The notes: a model not told the origin generated them from the sequence alone. Positions 35,940-44,633 are shown, counted from the first letter of the stretch. The stretch is DNA of 64,000 nt from Flavobacterium psychrophilum (GCA_001708385.1 CP012388.1:3906001-3970000), one strand, 5' to 3'. A program made the numbers and translations.

Positions 35940-36845
35940 ATGAAAACAGGTCTTTTTATTGCAATGTTACTTTTATTTAGCCTATTTGGTTTTGCTCAGG
36001 CGAGACCTGTATCAACAATTCCGTTTGTGTTAGAGAATAACACAGTTTATGTGTATTGTAAAATTAATAGTACCGACAGTTTAAAATTCTTGTTTGATAC
36101 CGGTGCTGACGGATCTGTTATTAATAAAGACTCTAAGCGTATGTTTAATCTTAAAATAGATGGTAAATCATTAAACAGGGGCTCTAATGGTACGAATGAA
36201 GTAGAGGTGGCTATTGATAACACCATTAGGTTTGGAGATATTGAAAGAACTAAAATCAGTTTTACATTAATATCTTTCGGAACAGATAGTTTTGATGGGA
36301 TTATTGGAACTGATTTGATGAAAGGGTATATTGTAGAGCTTGACTATAATAAAAATGAACTAAAGTTTTATAAGGATAATGATCCGGAAATGACATATTC
36401 CGGATATGAAAAAACAAAACTCCATCTTATAGATAATTATCCTGCCGTAGAAAGTAAAATGATTGTAGATGGTGTAGAGTATAAAGGCCTGTTTGGTATC
36501 GATAGCGGGGCAGACGATATTCTGACTATTGCTGCGCCATTTTCTAAAAGGCACAAATTGAATGAAAAAATGAAAAATATAGGATCGGCAACTGCTCAGG
36601 GATCTGATGGGTCTGTTTATGAAATGCCTGTAGTTTTGTGTTCGATCATGAACTTTAGCAATAAATTTTTGTATAACCTTCCTGTATTACTTTCCAGTTC
36701 TACAGAAGGAATTGATGCATCAGATAAAATGGCCGGTTTTCTTGGTAACAAATTTCTAAAACGATTCAATACCATATTAGATTTTAAAAATAGATATGTG
36801 TATTTCAAATTAAATAAAAACCTATATTCTGAAGTTTATCAATAA
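35940..36845 (+). CDS. Exported retropepsin-like aspartyl protease
   Basis: I chose the ATG at 35940 because it begins a clear signal peptide (KTGLFIAMLLLFSLFGFAQA); the frame extends 39 bases upstream only through a TTG. The mature 280-residue part has two aspartate motifs, FDTGADGS (about 57-64) and IDSGADD (about 188-194). Each is followed by a strand and a flap-like Gly segment, and each half ends with G-[TN]-[DK]-[LF]-[ML]-K and an aspartate-rich strand (GYIVELDYN, FNTILDFKN). This is the layout of the retroviral-type aspartyl proteases that Bacteroidota carry as single-chain double-domain proteins. It is a paralogue of the truncated gene at the window start. The substrate is unknown. 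Confidence 0.8.
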   Translation: MKTGLFIAMLLLFSLFGFAQARPVSTIPFVLENNTVYVYCKINSTDSLKFLFDTGADGSVINKDSKRMFNLKIDGKSLNRGSNGTNEVEVAIDNTIRFGDIERTKISFTLISFGTDSFDGIIGTDLMKGYIVELDYNKNELKFYKDNDPEMTYSGYEKTKLHLIDNYPAVESKMIVDGVEYKGLFGIDSGADDILTIAAPFSKRHKLNEKMKNIGSATAQGSDGSVYEMPVVLCSIMNFSNKFLYNLPVLLSSSTEGIDASDKMAGFLGNKFLKRFNTILDFKNRYVYFKLNKNLYSEVYQ

Positions 36846-36983
36846 TTTATGTAAGAAAAATAATAATTGTACACTGCAGGTTTATATAATATTGTAAATT
36901 AGTAGTATCGGCAATTGGTTCACTACCAAAAATAAACAAGGGTGCACTACCGTCTAACTAATTGTATAATAAAGTAGCAACAA

Positions 36984-37496
36984 ATGAAAAAGAAATTAAG
37001 ACTTGCAATAGTGTGTACCGTGCTTCAATGTGTGATATCTTTCTTTACCAGCAGGTATCCTTTCTTTTACCAGGGGGCAGACTGGTTTATAACTGCGACG
37101 GGCGATATACTTTTCCTGATACGACTATTATGTTCTTTAGGTACTTTACCTTTTTTTATCGCGCTTTATAAAAGTAATGACTTTATAAATATAATAGATA
37201 AGGATGTTGCTACAAGTCAGGACAATCCGAAGGACGAATCCTGGTTTAAGCATCTGTTAATCAGGGTGGCAATTTTACTCGTGGCCTATTTGTTTTTGTA
37301 TACCATATCACTATTAGACAATAGTCTTGGAGCGGGCTATATTGTAGCTTACGGACTCTTAATGATTTTAGGTGCCTCAACTGTTATTCTCAGTATTGAA
37401 GCTGTTATTTTGTTTCGGAAGAAGCTTTTCTTTAAGAGCTATGGAAATATGTTTATTTTAGGTGTTTCCTTATGGATCTTGTTAGGCCTTTTGTAA
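36984..37496 (+). CDS. Hypothetical four-helix membrane protein
   Basis: The 170-residue product starts with a signal-anchor-like helix (about 5-25) and has further helices at about 40-63, 93-112, 116-138 and 150-168. A conserved-looking polar loop (about 68-88, acidic) lies between helices two and three. I cannot name a family; DUF2975-like proteins have a similar size and helix number, but I see no decisive motif. It is 138 bases downstream of the protease gene and 80 bases upstream of the luciferase-like gene, with its own spacing, so it may be transcribed alone. Confidence 0.6.
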   Translation: MKKKLRLAIVCTVLQCVISFFTSRYPFFYQGADWFITATGDILFLIRLLCSLGTLPFFIALYKSNDFINIIDKDVATSQDNPKDESWFKHLLIRVAILLVAYLFLYTISLLDNSLGAGYIVAYGLLMILGASTVILSIEAVILFRKKLFFKSYGNMFILGVSLWILLGLL

Positions 37497-37544
37497 ACAA
37501 ATATTTTCTGATGAAATGTTTTAGATGCACTCGGTTATGAGTCG

Positions 37545-37552
37545 TAACTTTG
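37545..37552 (+). promoter_or_regulatory. -7 element (TAACTTTG) before the luciferase-like gene
   Basis: TAACTTTG matches TAnnTTTG and is 24 bases before the ATG at 37577. A good -33 TTG is not present at 17-23 bases. Confidence 0.4.
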
Positions 37553-37576
37553 TTATTGTAACAATTAAAGCTATCT

Positions 37577-38599
37577 ATGAAAAAAATAGGATTTTTATCG
37601 TTTGGGCATTGGTCCGATCATCCTTCCTATCAAACCCGTACAGCGGGCGATACGCTGCTTCAGTCTATCGATTTGGCTGTTGCTGCAGAAGAGATTGGTT
37701 TGGACGGCGCATATTTTCGTGTACATCATTTTGCGCGGCAGCTGGCATCGCCTTTTCCTTTGCTTTCAGCTATAGGTGCTAAAACGCAAAAGATAGAGAT
37801 TGGAACAGGAGTGATTGATATGCGGTATGAGAACCCTCTGTACATGGTTGAAGATGCCGGCGCTGCCGACCTGATTTCCGGAGGGCGTTTACAACTAGGA
37901 ATAAGCAGAGGATCGCCAGAGCAGGTAATCGATGGCTACCGCCACTTTGGTTATGTGCCTGCAGATGGCGAAACAGATGCAAATATGGGACGCAAAAAGG
38001 CTCTGGAGTTTTTGGATAGGCTGAAAGGTGAAGGATTTGCACAACCAAACCCAAACCCCATGTTTCCAAACCCACCGGGTTTATTACGTCTTGAGCCGCA
38101 TTCTGAAGGTTTGAGAAATCGTATATGGTGGGGAGCAGCATCTAATGCTACTGCCATATGGGCGGCTGAGAATGGGATGCACCTGCAAAGCTCTACCTTG
38201 AAATATGACGAAAATGGCAAGCCTTTCCACATTCAACAGGCGGAACAGATAAGGTTATATAAAGAAGCCTGGAAAAAGGCCGGACATCTGCACGAACCAA
38301 GGGTATCGGTAAGCCGCTCTATCTTTGCATTAGTTACCGATCAGGATAGGTATTATTTTGGACAGCAGGGAAGAGGATCAGATAGTTTTGGTTATATTGA
38401 AAGTGATCAAAGAGCAATATTCGGCAAGAGTTACGCAGCCGAACCAGATAAACTTATTGCAGAACTGGATCAGGATGAAGCTGTTAAAGAAGCGGATACC
38501 GTGCTGCTGACTATACCTAATACTTTGGGTGTTAACTATAATATACATGTGTTGTCGGCTATTTTAGAACATATTGCCCCGGCACTGGGTTGGCGATAA
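37577..38599 (+). CDS. Luciferase-like flavin-dependent monooxygenase (LLM class)
   Basis: The 340-residue protein has the LLM-class start KKIGFLSFGHWSDHP, then AEEIGLDGAYFRVHHFA (about 37-53) and the phosphate-binding region IDMRYENPLYMVEDAGAADL with SGGRLQLGISRGSP (about 79-117). These bind FMNH2 in a TIM-barrel fold. Members oxidise organic substrates using reduced flavin and O2. The product is somewhat shorter than long bacterial luciferases and lacks their substrate insert. It is a monocistronic gene with a promoter and a strong terminator. The physiological substrate is unknown. Confidence 0.88.
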   Translation: MKKIGFLSFGHWSDHPSYQTRTAGDTLLQSIDLAVAAEEIGLDGAYFRVHHFARQLASPFPLLSAIGAKTQKIEIGTGVIDMRYENPLYMVEDAGAADLISGGRLQLGISRGSPEQVIDGYRHFGYVPADGETDANMGRKKALEFLDRLKGEGFAQPNPNPMFPNPPGLLRLEPHSEGLRNRIWWGAASNATAIWAAENGMHLQSSTLKYDENGKPFHIQQAEQIRLYKEAWKKAGHLHEPRVSVSRSIFALVTDQDRYYFGQQGRGSDSFGYIESDQRAIFGKSYAAEPDKLIAELDQDEAVKEADTVLLTIPNTLGVNYNIHVLSAILEHIAPALGWR

Positions 38600-38622
38600 A
38601 CTTTTTGAAAACATTAGAAATG

Positions 38623-38666
38623 AAAAACCCTTAAACTCTTTGATTATAAAGTGTTTAAGGGTTTTT
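38623..38666 (+). terminator. Intrinsic terminator after the luciferase-like gene
   Basis: AAAAACCCTTAAAC and GTTTAAGGGTTTTT pair perfectly over 14 bp around a 16-base loop, ending in a T-run. The A and T tracts make it usable in both directions. Confidence 0.85.
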
Positions 38667-38670
38667 TAGT

Positions 38671-38697
38671 GTGGAATCGCCCGAATCGAACCTGCTT
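38671..38697 (-). other. tRNA T-arm-like fragment
   Basis: On the minus strand this reads GCAGGTTCGATTCGGGCGAT followed by TCCAC, which contains a TTCGATT loop and a GG/C stem start, as in a tRNA T-arm. Only three of five stem pairs form and the rest of a tRNA is absent, so it is at best a relic, possibly from integration of an element at a tRNA gene. No function is claimed. Confidence 0.3.
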
Positions 38698-38928
38698 CGA
38701 AAGGCCCTTTAAAATCCTATCTTTTCAAGCATGCAATTAAATCTTGCACCCAATTTGCAACTAATCTGAAATAGATGTTTAAATGATTACCTCATAAGTC
38801 TTTACAGGTGCAAATGTGAAAATTTCAGTAGATTTGTACCTATTCTGTCTTTGTTTATTATAATCTATCATTCATTGACTATCTTTTGGCTACTCCTTAA
38901 ACAGTTTTTATATATCTGACTTACCAGA

Positions 38929-39145
38929 CTAGTAAGAACCAAACTTACTTATACCGTATTTTCCGCTAACCCTGATATTTCGCAATGTACTGGGAGCTAT
39001 ATCTAATATCTTGCGTATTGCTTGCTTTTTAGCCACTGGTCACCAATAATTGTGGCTGGCTTATTGCGGGCAAGCTCATTTTTTACTTCCCTTATGATTT
39101 CGACCGCAAATTGCTAATGATTTTCTTTAGTTATAGCTCGTTCAT
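38929..39145 (-). pseudogene. Decayed helix-turn-helix (excisionase-like) gene
   Basis: Minus-strand frames joined by frameshifts read QFAVEIIREVKNELARNKPA, then TIIGDQWLK, then KKQAIRKILDIAPSTLRNIR and VSGKYGISKFGSY with a stop. This is the layout of the MerR/excisionase-like DNA-binding proteins that accompany Bacteroidota integrative elements: N-terminal helix, W-L-[KT]-[KS]-[KQ], then a helix-turn-helix with SPxTLxxxR. A stop after the N-terminal Asn-His and at least one frameshift near WLK disable it. It is a sign of a former mobile element between the luciferase-like gene and the PKS operon. Confidence 0.55.
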
Positions 39146-39470
39146 TACGGTAATTATTTGCAAATGGATAATTGCTATGTATGGATGGTGGCTAAGGGAA
39201 TACATTTCGATAGGCATCAGGTTTCATTTCTTGGCATTTTATAACCAATTAGCAATACAGTGAAATCTTCAACTTTCCCTTTACGATCATACAAAGACTG
39301 TATAAGGGAGATTTCCGTTGGATGCTGAGTCAAGGATGATCTAAAACAGGTCTTGATCTTCTATTAATTGCATTGCTATCTATTAGGGCTTCAACGGCTT
39401 TATGCTATGATAAATCGAAGATAGAAAATACGATATAACCCACAATGGTTTGGCTGCTTTAACCTATCTA

Positions 39471-39930
39471 TTAAGATAAGTTTATAATAAATGATTCCCT
39501 GAATCCTAAATGCTTCTCTGATATAAGCTTTCGAAGTAGATTTATCTCATTACAAATCCACTCTGCAGAAAAATTTAAATTTTCCATATATGGCTTGAGT
39601 TTATTGAAAGTTTCATGTGGGATTTTTTTAGCCAGGCTTATATTAGGTGATTTTGATGACGACTTTACTCATGCCATTAGGTTAATAATTGGGGCCGGAT
39701 TTTCAATTTTGAAATATATAGTAACACTATGGCCATGATCAATGACATCCCAACCTTTAGCTTTGACTTTAAAGGGCCCCGTCGCTGTCAACAGACCTGA
39801 AATTGTCTCGGCAAAATGAGCATCATCAGTAAGCTTATCACTGAGTGTGATATGTGCTATATAGTTAAGATTCCTTTCACCGATATCTGCAATTTTGTTA
39901 AGTTCTTTTTTAATTCCGGCGATTTCCGCT
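39471..39930 (-). pseudogene. Decayed 2H phosphoesterase (2'-5' RNA ligase-like) gene
   Basis: Minus-strand reading gives LNYIAHITLSDK (first HxT motif), ETISGLLTATGPFKVKAKGW and DHGHSVTIYFKIENP, then a stop after LMA. The frame continues with PNISLAKKIPHETFNKLKPY, MENLNFSAEW, ICNEINLLRKL and a stop at 39471. This is the two-motif pattern of the 2H superfamily; the second motif would normally be HxS/T but here the His has become Asn. An in-frame stop and a likely frameshift near the N-terminus mark it as inactive. It overlaps the start of the Rieske-like fragment on the other strand. The neighbouring stretch 39180-39370 shows further frame-broken coding-like sequence that I cannot identify. 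Confidence 0.55.
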
Positions 39931-39947
39931 TATACCTTTTCAGCAGG

Positions 39948-40172
39948 GGAAAGAACTACCACATAAGCGTACAGCTGTCCAAACAACGAAGTTTGGTTAT
40001 AGATGATGGTACGGTTCATTCCTGTAGCGGCATCTGTCCTCATCTGGGTGGTGTGTTGCAGTGGAAAGACGACGAGAAATCATTTGATTGCCCACTGCAC
40101 GGTTCAAGATTTACCGCTTATGGAACGGTAATTAATGGGCCTGCGATTTGTGATCTCAAGAAAACAGTTTAA
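39948..40172 (+). pseudogene. Truncated Rieske-type [2Fe-2S] domain
   Basis: The frame is open from 39816 but similarity begins only near 39948. It reads SRGKNYHISV, then VIDDGTVHSCSGICPHLGG and SFDCPLHGSRFTAYGTVING, ending in PAICDLKK. Both cluster-binding pairs (Cys-x-His in CPH, Cys-x2-His in CPLH) are intact. It matches the C-terminal Rieske domain of FAD-dependent oxidoreductases of the glycine/D-amino-acid oxidase type; the FAD part is missing. The start of the open frame is antisense to the decayed 2H gene, so this is most likely a 3' remnant. A short stand-alone ferredoxin-like protein cannot be fully ruled out. Confidence 0.55.
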
Positions 40173-40206
40173 CACCCTGGCATTTCGCCAGATTAAATAA
40201 TGTATT

Positions 40207-40302
40207 ATGAATAAGCGTAAAACAATCGGTCTAATTGCTCTTGTAGCTTTAGGTTCACTGTTCTATTCCTGTAAGGATATATTACATAATGCGGACAACT
40301 GA
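40207..40302 (+). CDS. Tiny lipoprotein-like peptide (31 residues)
   Basis: An ATG at 40207 opens a 31-codon frame that reads as a lipoprotein signal peptide: Lys/Arg start, a hydrophobic run (IGLIALVALGSL) and FYSC, leaving only nine residues after the Cys. It may be a real micro-lipoprotein of the kind common in Bacteroidota, or the 5' remnant of a longer gene in this decayed region. It lies 34 bases after the Rieske fragment and converges on the PKS operon. Confidence 0.4.
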   Translation: MNKRKTIGLIALVALGSLFYSCKDILHNADN

Positions 40303-40375
40303 AAAATAATATTATAAAACCAACTCATTACGAAAGCAGCAGTTATACATGGTCTGGGTAAAATAACCTGTGACA

Positions 40376-40888
40376 CTATTGACTATCCAACTTGAGGGTA
40401 GCTACTTTTTCAAATCGACCGTGATTGCTGACTGAAACATCACGGTGTATAGTTGTATTGTTATCATACAGATACGGGATACCATATGCATTTTTTAGGA
40501 TCAATTTCTTTTCGACTTCTATTACACAATCTAAATGTTCCATCTGGGTAACAGCTATAGTATATAAACTTTCCTGTGTTATAATTGTTCTTGTATAATA
40601 CAGCGTACCTAAACACTTTACATGTCCGGTACAATATGTGTTTTCTTCATGTAAAATTGTGCATTCAAACTTTTTAGGGATGTAGTGCCTGCTCCCTGTT
40701 CGCCGGTTATAAATTTTATAAGCAGCTTCTTTCATGCTCCAAAGCAACCATATTAGAATTTCGGGGTCATTTGTGTTTGTGATACATCGCTTCTCATCAT
40801 CAGTAAAAATTTTTTGTATAAAACCAGGTCGCTGCCAATTGCTTTCAAGGCGCGATTGAGAGATGTCAACCACATCATTACCTATCAT
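40376..40888 (-). CDS. 4'-phosphopantetheinyl transferase
   Basis: The 170-residue protein has the two family motifs: IGNDVVDISQ (about 2-11, Mg2+/CoA-binding Asp) and WSMKEAAYKIYNR (about 50-62, with the catalytic Glu-Lys pair). It resembles AcpS/Sfp-type enzymes, which load 4'-phosphopantetheine from CoA onto a Ser of carrier proteins. The acyl carrier protein gene overlaps it by four bases, so it very likely activates that protein. It is the last gene of the type III PKS operon. Confidence 0.85.
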   Translation of the reverse strand: MIGNDVVDISQSRLESNWQRPGFIQKIFTDDEKRCITNTNDPEILIWLLWSMKEAAYKIYNRRTGSRHYIPKKFECTILHEENTYCTGHVKCLGTLYYTRTIITQESLYTIAVTQMEHLDCVIEVEKKLILKNAYGIPYLYDNNTTIHRDVSVSNHGRFEKVATLKLDSQ

Positions 40889-41139
40889 TTTGCTGCCAAT
40901 TTGGTTTCTATTATTTCTACCGATGTTTTTACATCAAGCATACGTTCCATATCAGCATTGTCAATCACCACGCCAAAGGCTTCTTCAATGTCAAGAATGA
41001 TATCTACCAGATTAGCGGAGTTGATGTTAAGGTCATTAATAAAGTCTGTTTTTTCATTAAGATTATCGTAGGCCTCAAAATTTGTTGTGTATGGCTTTAC
41101 GATTATTTTTAGTTTAGCAATGAGTTCTTGTTTATTCAT
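40885..41139 (-). CDS. Acyl carrier protein
   Basis: The 84-residue acidic helical protein has the carrier motif DLNINSANLVDIILDIEEAF (about 36-55); Ser41 is the expected attachment site for phosphopantetheine. The usual DSL is replaced by NSA, a variant seen in specialised carrier proteins. It overlaps both neighbours by four bases. I infer that it presents the acyl starter chain built or selected by the adjacent ketosynthase and dehydratase to the type III synthase of the operon. Confidence 0.85.
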   Translation of the reverse strand: MNKQELIAKLKIIVKPYTTNFEAYDNLNEKTDFINDLNINSANLVDIILDIEEAFGVVIDNADMERMLDVKTSVEIIETKLAAK

Positions 41140-42416
41140 GTTAAATTTTTAATTTTTTTGAATATTATGCAAGCGTTTACATCGCCAAAGCCAAAACTTG
41201 CCTTGGCGATTATATTCAGGTCTGTATTAAATGTTCTTAGAGGTACTTTAGACGAATCGATTAGCTCTATAATTTCAGGATGCAGGTCTTCGCAATTCGT
41301 GTTACCAAATATAAAACTTTCATGCAGCTGCAATACAGTCGCAATACTTTCTATGCTTCCGGCAGCGCTCAAGCAATGGCCTGTCAAACTTTTAAGGGAA
41401 TTAATGTAGGGAAAGTTAGGTCCGCTTCGACCTAAAGCCTTTGTCCAATTTTCAATTTCGAGGCTATCTTTTGTGGTAGCGGTAAGATGGCCGTTTATAG
41501 CATCTACTTCAGCTGCAGAGATAGCCGCATTTTTAAGGGCATCTGTAATGCAACGCTGTACTGCCTCACTGTTGGGTGCCGTCATACTCCCATTGCCACG
41601 CTGCCCTCCGGAATTTACATTACCTCCAAGGATCTCAGCATAAATGGTTGCGCCGCGTTGTAGTGCACTTTCTAAATCCTCTATAACCAAAGCTCCTGCG
41701 CCACTACCGGGAACGAACCCAGCTGCTGTAGCACTCATGGGGCGAGAACCCTGTTCGGGGTTATCGTTATATTTTGAACTGCATACCCTAAGAGCGTCAA
41801 AGCCTGCCCAAATGTATGGACCGCTGTCTCCTGTGCTTCCTGCCAGTATACGTTTTGCATGACCAGATCGTATACGGTCGTACGCCATCATTATGGCCTC
41901 AGTACCCGTCGCGCAGGCCGATGAATTTGTCGTTACCTGATTGCCTAGTCCAAGTTTTCCACCAAGGTAGGCACTAATACCGCTGTTCATAGTCTGAGCT
42001 ACTACAGTGCTTCCCAGCCTTCGGGTCTGCATGTCATCAATTTTATAAATGCTTTCACGGAACTTATCAATACCAGAGGTACCGGATCCAAAAATAGTTC
42101 CGCTTTCCCAATCTGGCTCACTTTTATTTTCCGCAGGCAGCCCTGCATTTTTCCAGGCTTCCATGCCTGCAATAACGCCATATAATATACCGGTACTGTT
42201 AAAGCCGCGCAGCTCGAGATCTGAAAAATACTGCGATTTAAGCTCGTCGGTTATTTGCGGCATGCCGGCTATGTGGCAGGAAAACTTTAGTTCCTTCAAT
42301 TGGGTGTCATGGCGTATTCCCGAAATTCCGTTTTTTATTGCATTGGTAAAAGCAGGTATACCCACACCGTTTGGAGCAGCAATGCCTAAGCCTGTTATAA
42401 CAATCCGTTTACTCAT
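41136..42416 (-). CDS. Beta-ketoacyl-ACP synthase (FabF-like)
   Basis: The 426-residue thiolase-fold enzyme has a full Cys-His-His set: TTNSSACATGTEA (Cys168), AINGHLTATTKDS (His310) and LKSLTGHCLSAAGS (Lys342, His347). The first His box is NGHLTATT in place of the usual NAHGTST, suggesting a diverged, specialised ketosynthase. It would extend acyl chains on the ACP encoded next to it by decarboxylative condensation with a malonyl unit. Both ends overlap neighbours by four bases. Confidence 0.88.
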   Translation of the reverse strand: MSKRIVITGLGIAAPNGVGIPAFTNAIKNGISGIRHDTQLKELKFSCHIAGMPQITDELKSQYFSDLELRGFNSTGILYGVIAGMEAWKNAGLPAENKSEPDWESGTIFGSGTSGIDKFRESIYKIDDMQTRRLGSTVVAQTMNSGISAYLGGKLGLGNQVTTNSSACATGTEAIMMAYDRIRSGHAKRILAGSTGDSGPYIWAGFDALRVCSSKYNDNPEQGSRPMSATAAGFVPGSGAGALVIEDLESALQRGATIYAEILGGNVNSGGQRGNGSMTAPNSEAVQRCITDALKNAAISAAEVDAINGHLTATTKDSLEIENWTKALGRSGPNFPYINSLKSLTGHCLSAAGSIESIATVLQLHESFIFGNTNCEDLHPEIIELIDSSKVPLRTFNTDLNIIAKASFGFGDVNACIIFKKIKNLT

Positions 42417-42871
42417 AACTTAGTAGTTATCATCCCGGCTACAACCCCTTTACAAACTTCAATTCCTGCTTCATTTTTCATAACCACATCACACTTTAGC
42501 TTGCCAAACCTAAAAAATGTTTTTTTCGATGTCACAGTTACCTTTTCATTAGGGTATACGGGTTTTAAGAATTGCATATCTGCGGATGTAAAAGCAACAA
42601 CAGTATCCTTTTTTAAATCGTTACCCAGTAAATAAATACCCAGGCAAACCATACCTATCTGCGCCATAGTCTCTGTTAAGATTACACCCGGTGTTACCGG
42701 ATTACCTTTGAAATGTCCTTTATAAAAATCAAGATCTTCTTTAAAAGTATAGGCGCCTGTAACACCGTCTTGGTCGGCATGAAGTAATTCGTCAACAAAT
42801 AAGAACGGTTTGCTGTAAGGAAGCTGTGCTATAATGTCGTTTAAGTTCATATTTTTCTTTGTAGTTACCAT
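42413..42871 (-). CDS. FabZ-like hotdog 3-hydroxyacyl-ACP dehydratase
   Basis: The 152-residue hotdog protein has LPYSKPFLFVDELL and GHFKGNPVTPGVILTETMAQ (about 52-71), with His53 and Glu67 as the catalytic pair of FabZ. It would remove water from a 3-hydroxyacyl-ACP. A ketoreductase and enoyl reductase are not in the operon, so the housekeeping ones may be borrowed. Its start overlaps the end of the type III PKS gene by seven bases; an internal ATG at codon 8 is possible but I kept the first. Confidence 0.85.
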   Translation of the reverse strand: MVTTKKNMNLNDIIAQLPYSKPFLFVDELLHADQDGVTGAYTFKEDLDFYKGHFKGNPVTPGVILTETMAQIGMVCLGIYLLGNDLKKDTVVAFTSADMQFLKPVYPNEKVTVTSKKTFFRFGKLKCDVVMKNEAGIEVCKGVVAGMITTKL

Positions 42872-43917
42872 TGTAATAAAACACGCTGTGCCGAAAATCC
42901 CGGGCCAAAACTAAGCATTAGCCCCTTTTCTCCCGGTTGAGGGCTTTTCTCCATAATACATTCTAGAACGTAGAGTACTGTAGCACTGGACATATTTCCA
43001 TATTGCTTAAGTACTTCTTTAGTAGCGTTAATGTTTTTACCCAAGCCTGAGAAAAGTGTCTCGACAGTTGCGACTATTTTTTTTCCTCCCGGGTGAAATA
43101 TCATGTGATTTATATCTTCAATATCTAAATTATTTTTTTCGAGGAAAGGGTGAATTATATCGCCAAAATGCGTTGATATAGTATCGGGCACCTCAATATC
43201 CAGTACCATTTGTAAACCGCTATTGGTGAGCTTAAAGCCCATCATGTGCTCTGCATCATAAAAGTGATACATTTGCTCATCTACTATTTCAGGTCCGTAG
43301 TCTTCTTCATACGATGAGAGAAGGCAACAAGCCGCTCCATCTCCAAAAATGGCTGCACTTACTATATTTGGCATTGAAAAATCATTGAGTTGAAATGTTG
43401 CCGTAGGTGATTCTACTGCTATTACCGCAGCGCGCTTGCCGGGATTTGCCTTTAAAAAGTTTTTAGCATAGATAATACCCGATATTCCTGCGGCACAACC
43501 CATTTCCGTCACAGGCAGTCGCACAATATCCTGCCTGAGCTTCATCGTATTAATCAGATAAGCGTCTAGGGAGGGTATCATGATACCGGTGCAGCTAACG
43601 GTGATAATGTAATCAAGCGTTTTGGGGTCCCAACCTGCTTTACTAAGCGATTTTTCAAGTACCTGTTCACCTAAAATAACGGCTTCACGACTGTAAATAT
43701 CGTTTTTCTCTTCAAATGATGTGGCTGTAAAAACTTCAGCAGGATCCATTATAGAATAGCGTCTATCTACAGCGGCGCCTTCAAATATCTTCTTTACTTT
43801 TTTTATAAAACGTTCATCCTGTCCCGACAGCCAGCCGTCCAGAAGCGGAAGTATATCGGTTGTGGTACGAGAATATTGTGGCAGTTGCTTTGCAACGGTT
43901 ATTATTTTTACACTCAT
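42865..43917 (-). CDS. Type III polyketide synthase
   Basis: The 350-residue chalcone/stilbene synthase-like enzyme has the complete catalytic triad: VTEMGCAAGISG (Cys141), MIFHPGGKKIV (His275) and YGNMSSATVLYV (Asn308). The C-terminal GPGFSAQRVLL is also typical. Bacterial members close to this size condense a fatty acyl starter with several malonyl-CoA units to give alkylresorcinols or alkylpyrones. The operon pairs it with an O- or C-methyltransferase and a flavoprotein, the same trio as the Streptomyces srsABC phenolic-lipid operon. I infer a methylated, oxidised alkylresorcinol/quinone-like lipid. Confidence 0.9.
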   Translation of the reverse strand: MSVKIITVAKQLPQYSRTTTDILPLLDGWLSGQDERFIKKVKKIFEGAAVDRRYSIMDPAEVFTATSFEEKNDIYSREAVILGEQVLEKSLSKAGWDPKTLDYIITVSCTGIMIPSLDAYLINTMKLRQDIVRLPVTEMGCAAGISGIIYAKNFLKANPGKRAAVIAVESPTATFQLNDFSMPNIVSAAIFGDGAACCLLSSYEEDYGPEIVDEQMYHFYDAEHMMGFKLTNSGLQMVLDIEVPDTISTHFGDIIHPFLEKNNLDIEDINHMIFHPGGKKIVATVETLFSGLGKNINATKEVLKQYGNMSSATVLYVLECIMEKSPQPGEKGLMLSFGPGFSAQRVLLQW

Positions 43918-44633
43918 TGTTTAGCTATTATCCATTGGTAGCGAAAAGCCCATTTCCAATTTATGGTATATTTTTTTAGGTTTAGTTTTTTAGAAAAGTC
44001 AATTAATTCCTGCTTCTTAAATCCCCGTAATATAGATATCAGCCCATCTTCGCGCGACATTCTGTTAAGTTTAAACAAACTACAGATAACTTTGAAAAGC
44101 ATATACGCAGCCTTGCTACGGTGCAAATCGTTGATAACTACTCCCACAGCTGCATTATTATTAAATGTAATGATTATATTTTCTATTTCCTCGTCGGTGA
44201 AGTGGTGCAGTGTGAGGGTGCAAATGGCAATGTCATATTTAAGGGTAGTAAAATCGGCGCTAAAAATGTCAAGGCATCTATACTCAATATTTAGATAGTC
44301 TACTGATAACGACCTTGCGTAATTTATTGTAAATTCATTAGCATCCACGCCAATAAGCTTGAAGCTAACAGAATGTTTTTTTCCATAGCGGGCTAGCATG
44401 CGTAGCATATCGCCGTTGCCGCAACCAATATCTGCAATGGTTACTGTTCTAGGAATGCTCCCTTTACCTTTATTTAATAACTGCTTTACACCGTGTAGCG
44501 TTAAGCTGTTGCCACCTAAAAGCTGGTTAATGTTAGCGATTTTATCAAGTGCATCGCGCAGTTCTTCACCCTGTAGCGAAAAATCGTCCATTATCTCGGT
44601 GTCCTGTGTCCTGTATTTAGTAATTATGGGCAT
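43914..44633 (-). CDS. SAM-dependent methyltransferase
   Basis: The 239-residue class I methyltransferase has the SAM motif IADIGCGNGDMLRML (about 72-86), a GVDANEF strand and ICTLTLHHFTDEEI (about 136-149). The size and the C-terminal basic segment resemble methyltransferases that act on aromatic rings or quinone precursors. It overlaps the type III PKS gene by four bases, and begins one base after the flavoprotein gene stops. I infer that it methylates the resorcinol or pyrone product. Confidence 0.85.
   Translation of the reverse strand: MPIITKYRTQDTEIMDDFSLQGEELRDALDKIANINQLLGGNSLTLHGVKQLLNKGKGSIPRTVTIADIGCGNGDMLRMLARYGKKHSVSFKLIGVDANEFTINYARSLSVDYLNIEYRCLDIFSADFTTLKYDIAICTLTLHHFTDEEIENIIITFNNNAAVGVVINDLHRSKAAYMLFKVICSLFKLNRMSREDGLISILRGFKKQELIDFSKKLNLKKYTINWKWAFRYQWIIAKQ

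Noticed and set aside
37779..38232. Open frames antisense to the luciferase-like gene
   Set aside because: They are shadows of a well-conserved gene on the plus strand.
38671..38697. Complete tRNA gene
   Set aside because: Only a T-arm-like piece is present; the stem pairs poorly and no anticodon arm or acceptor partner follows.
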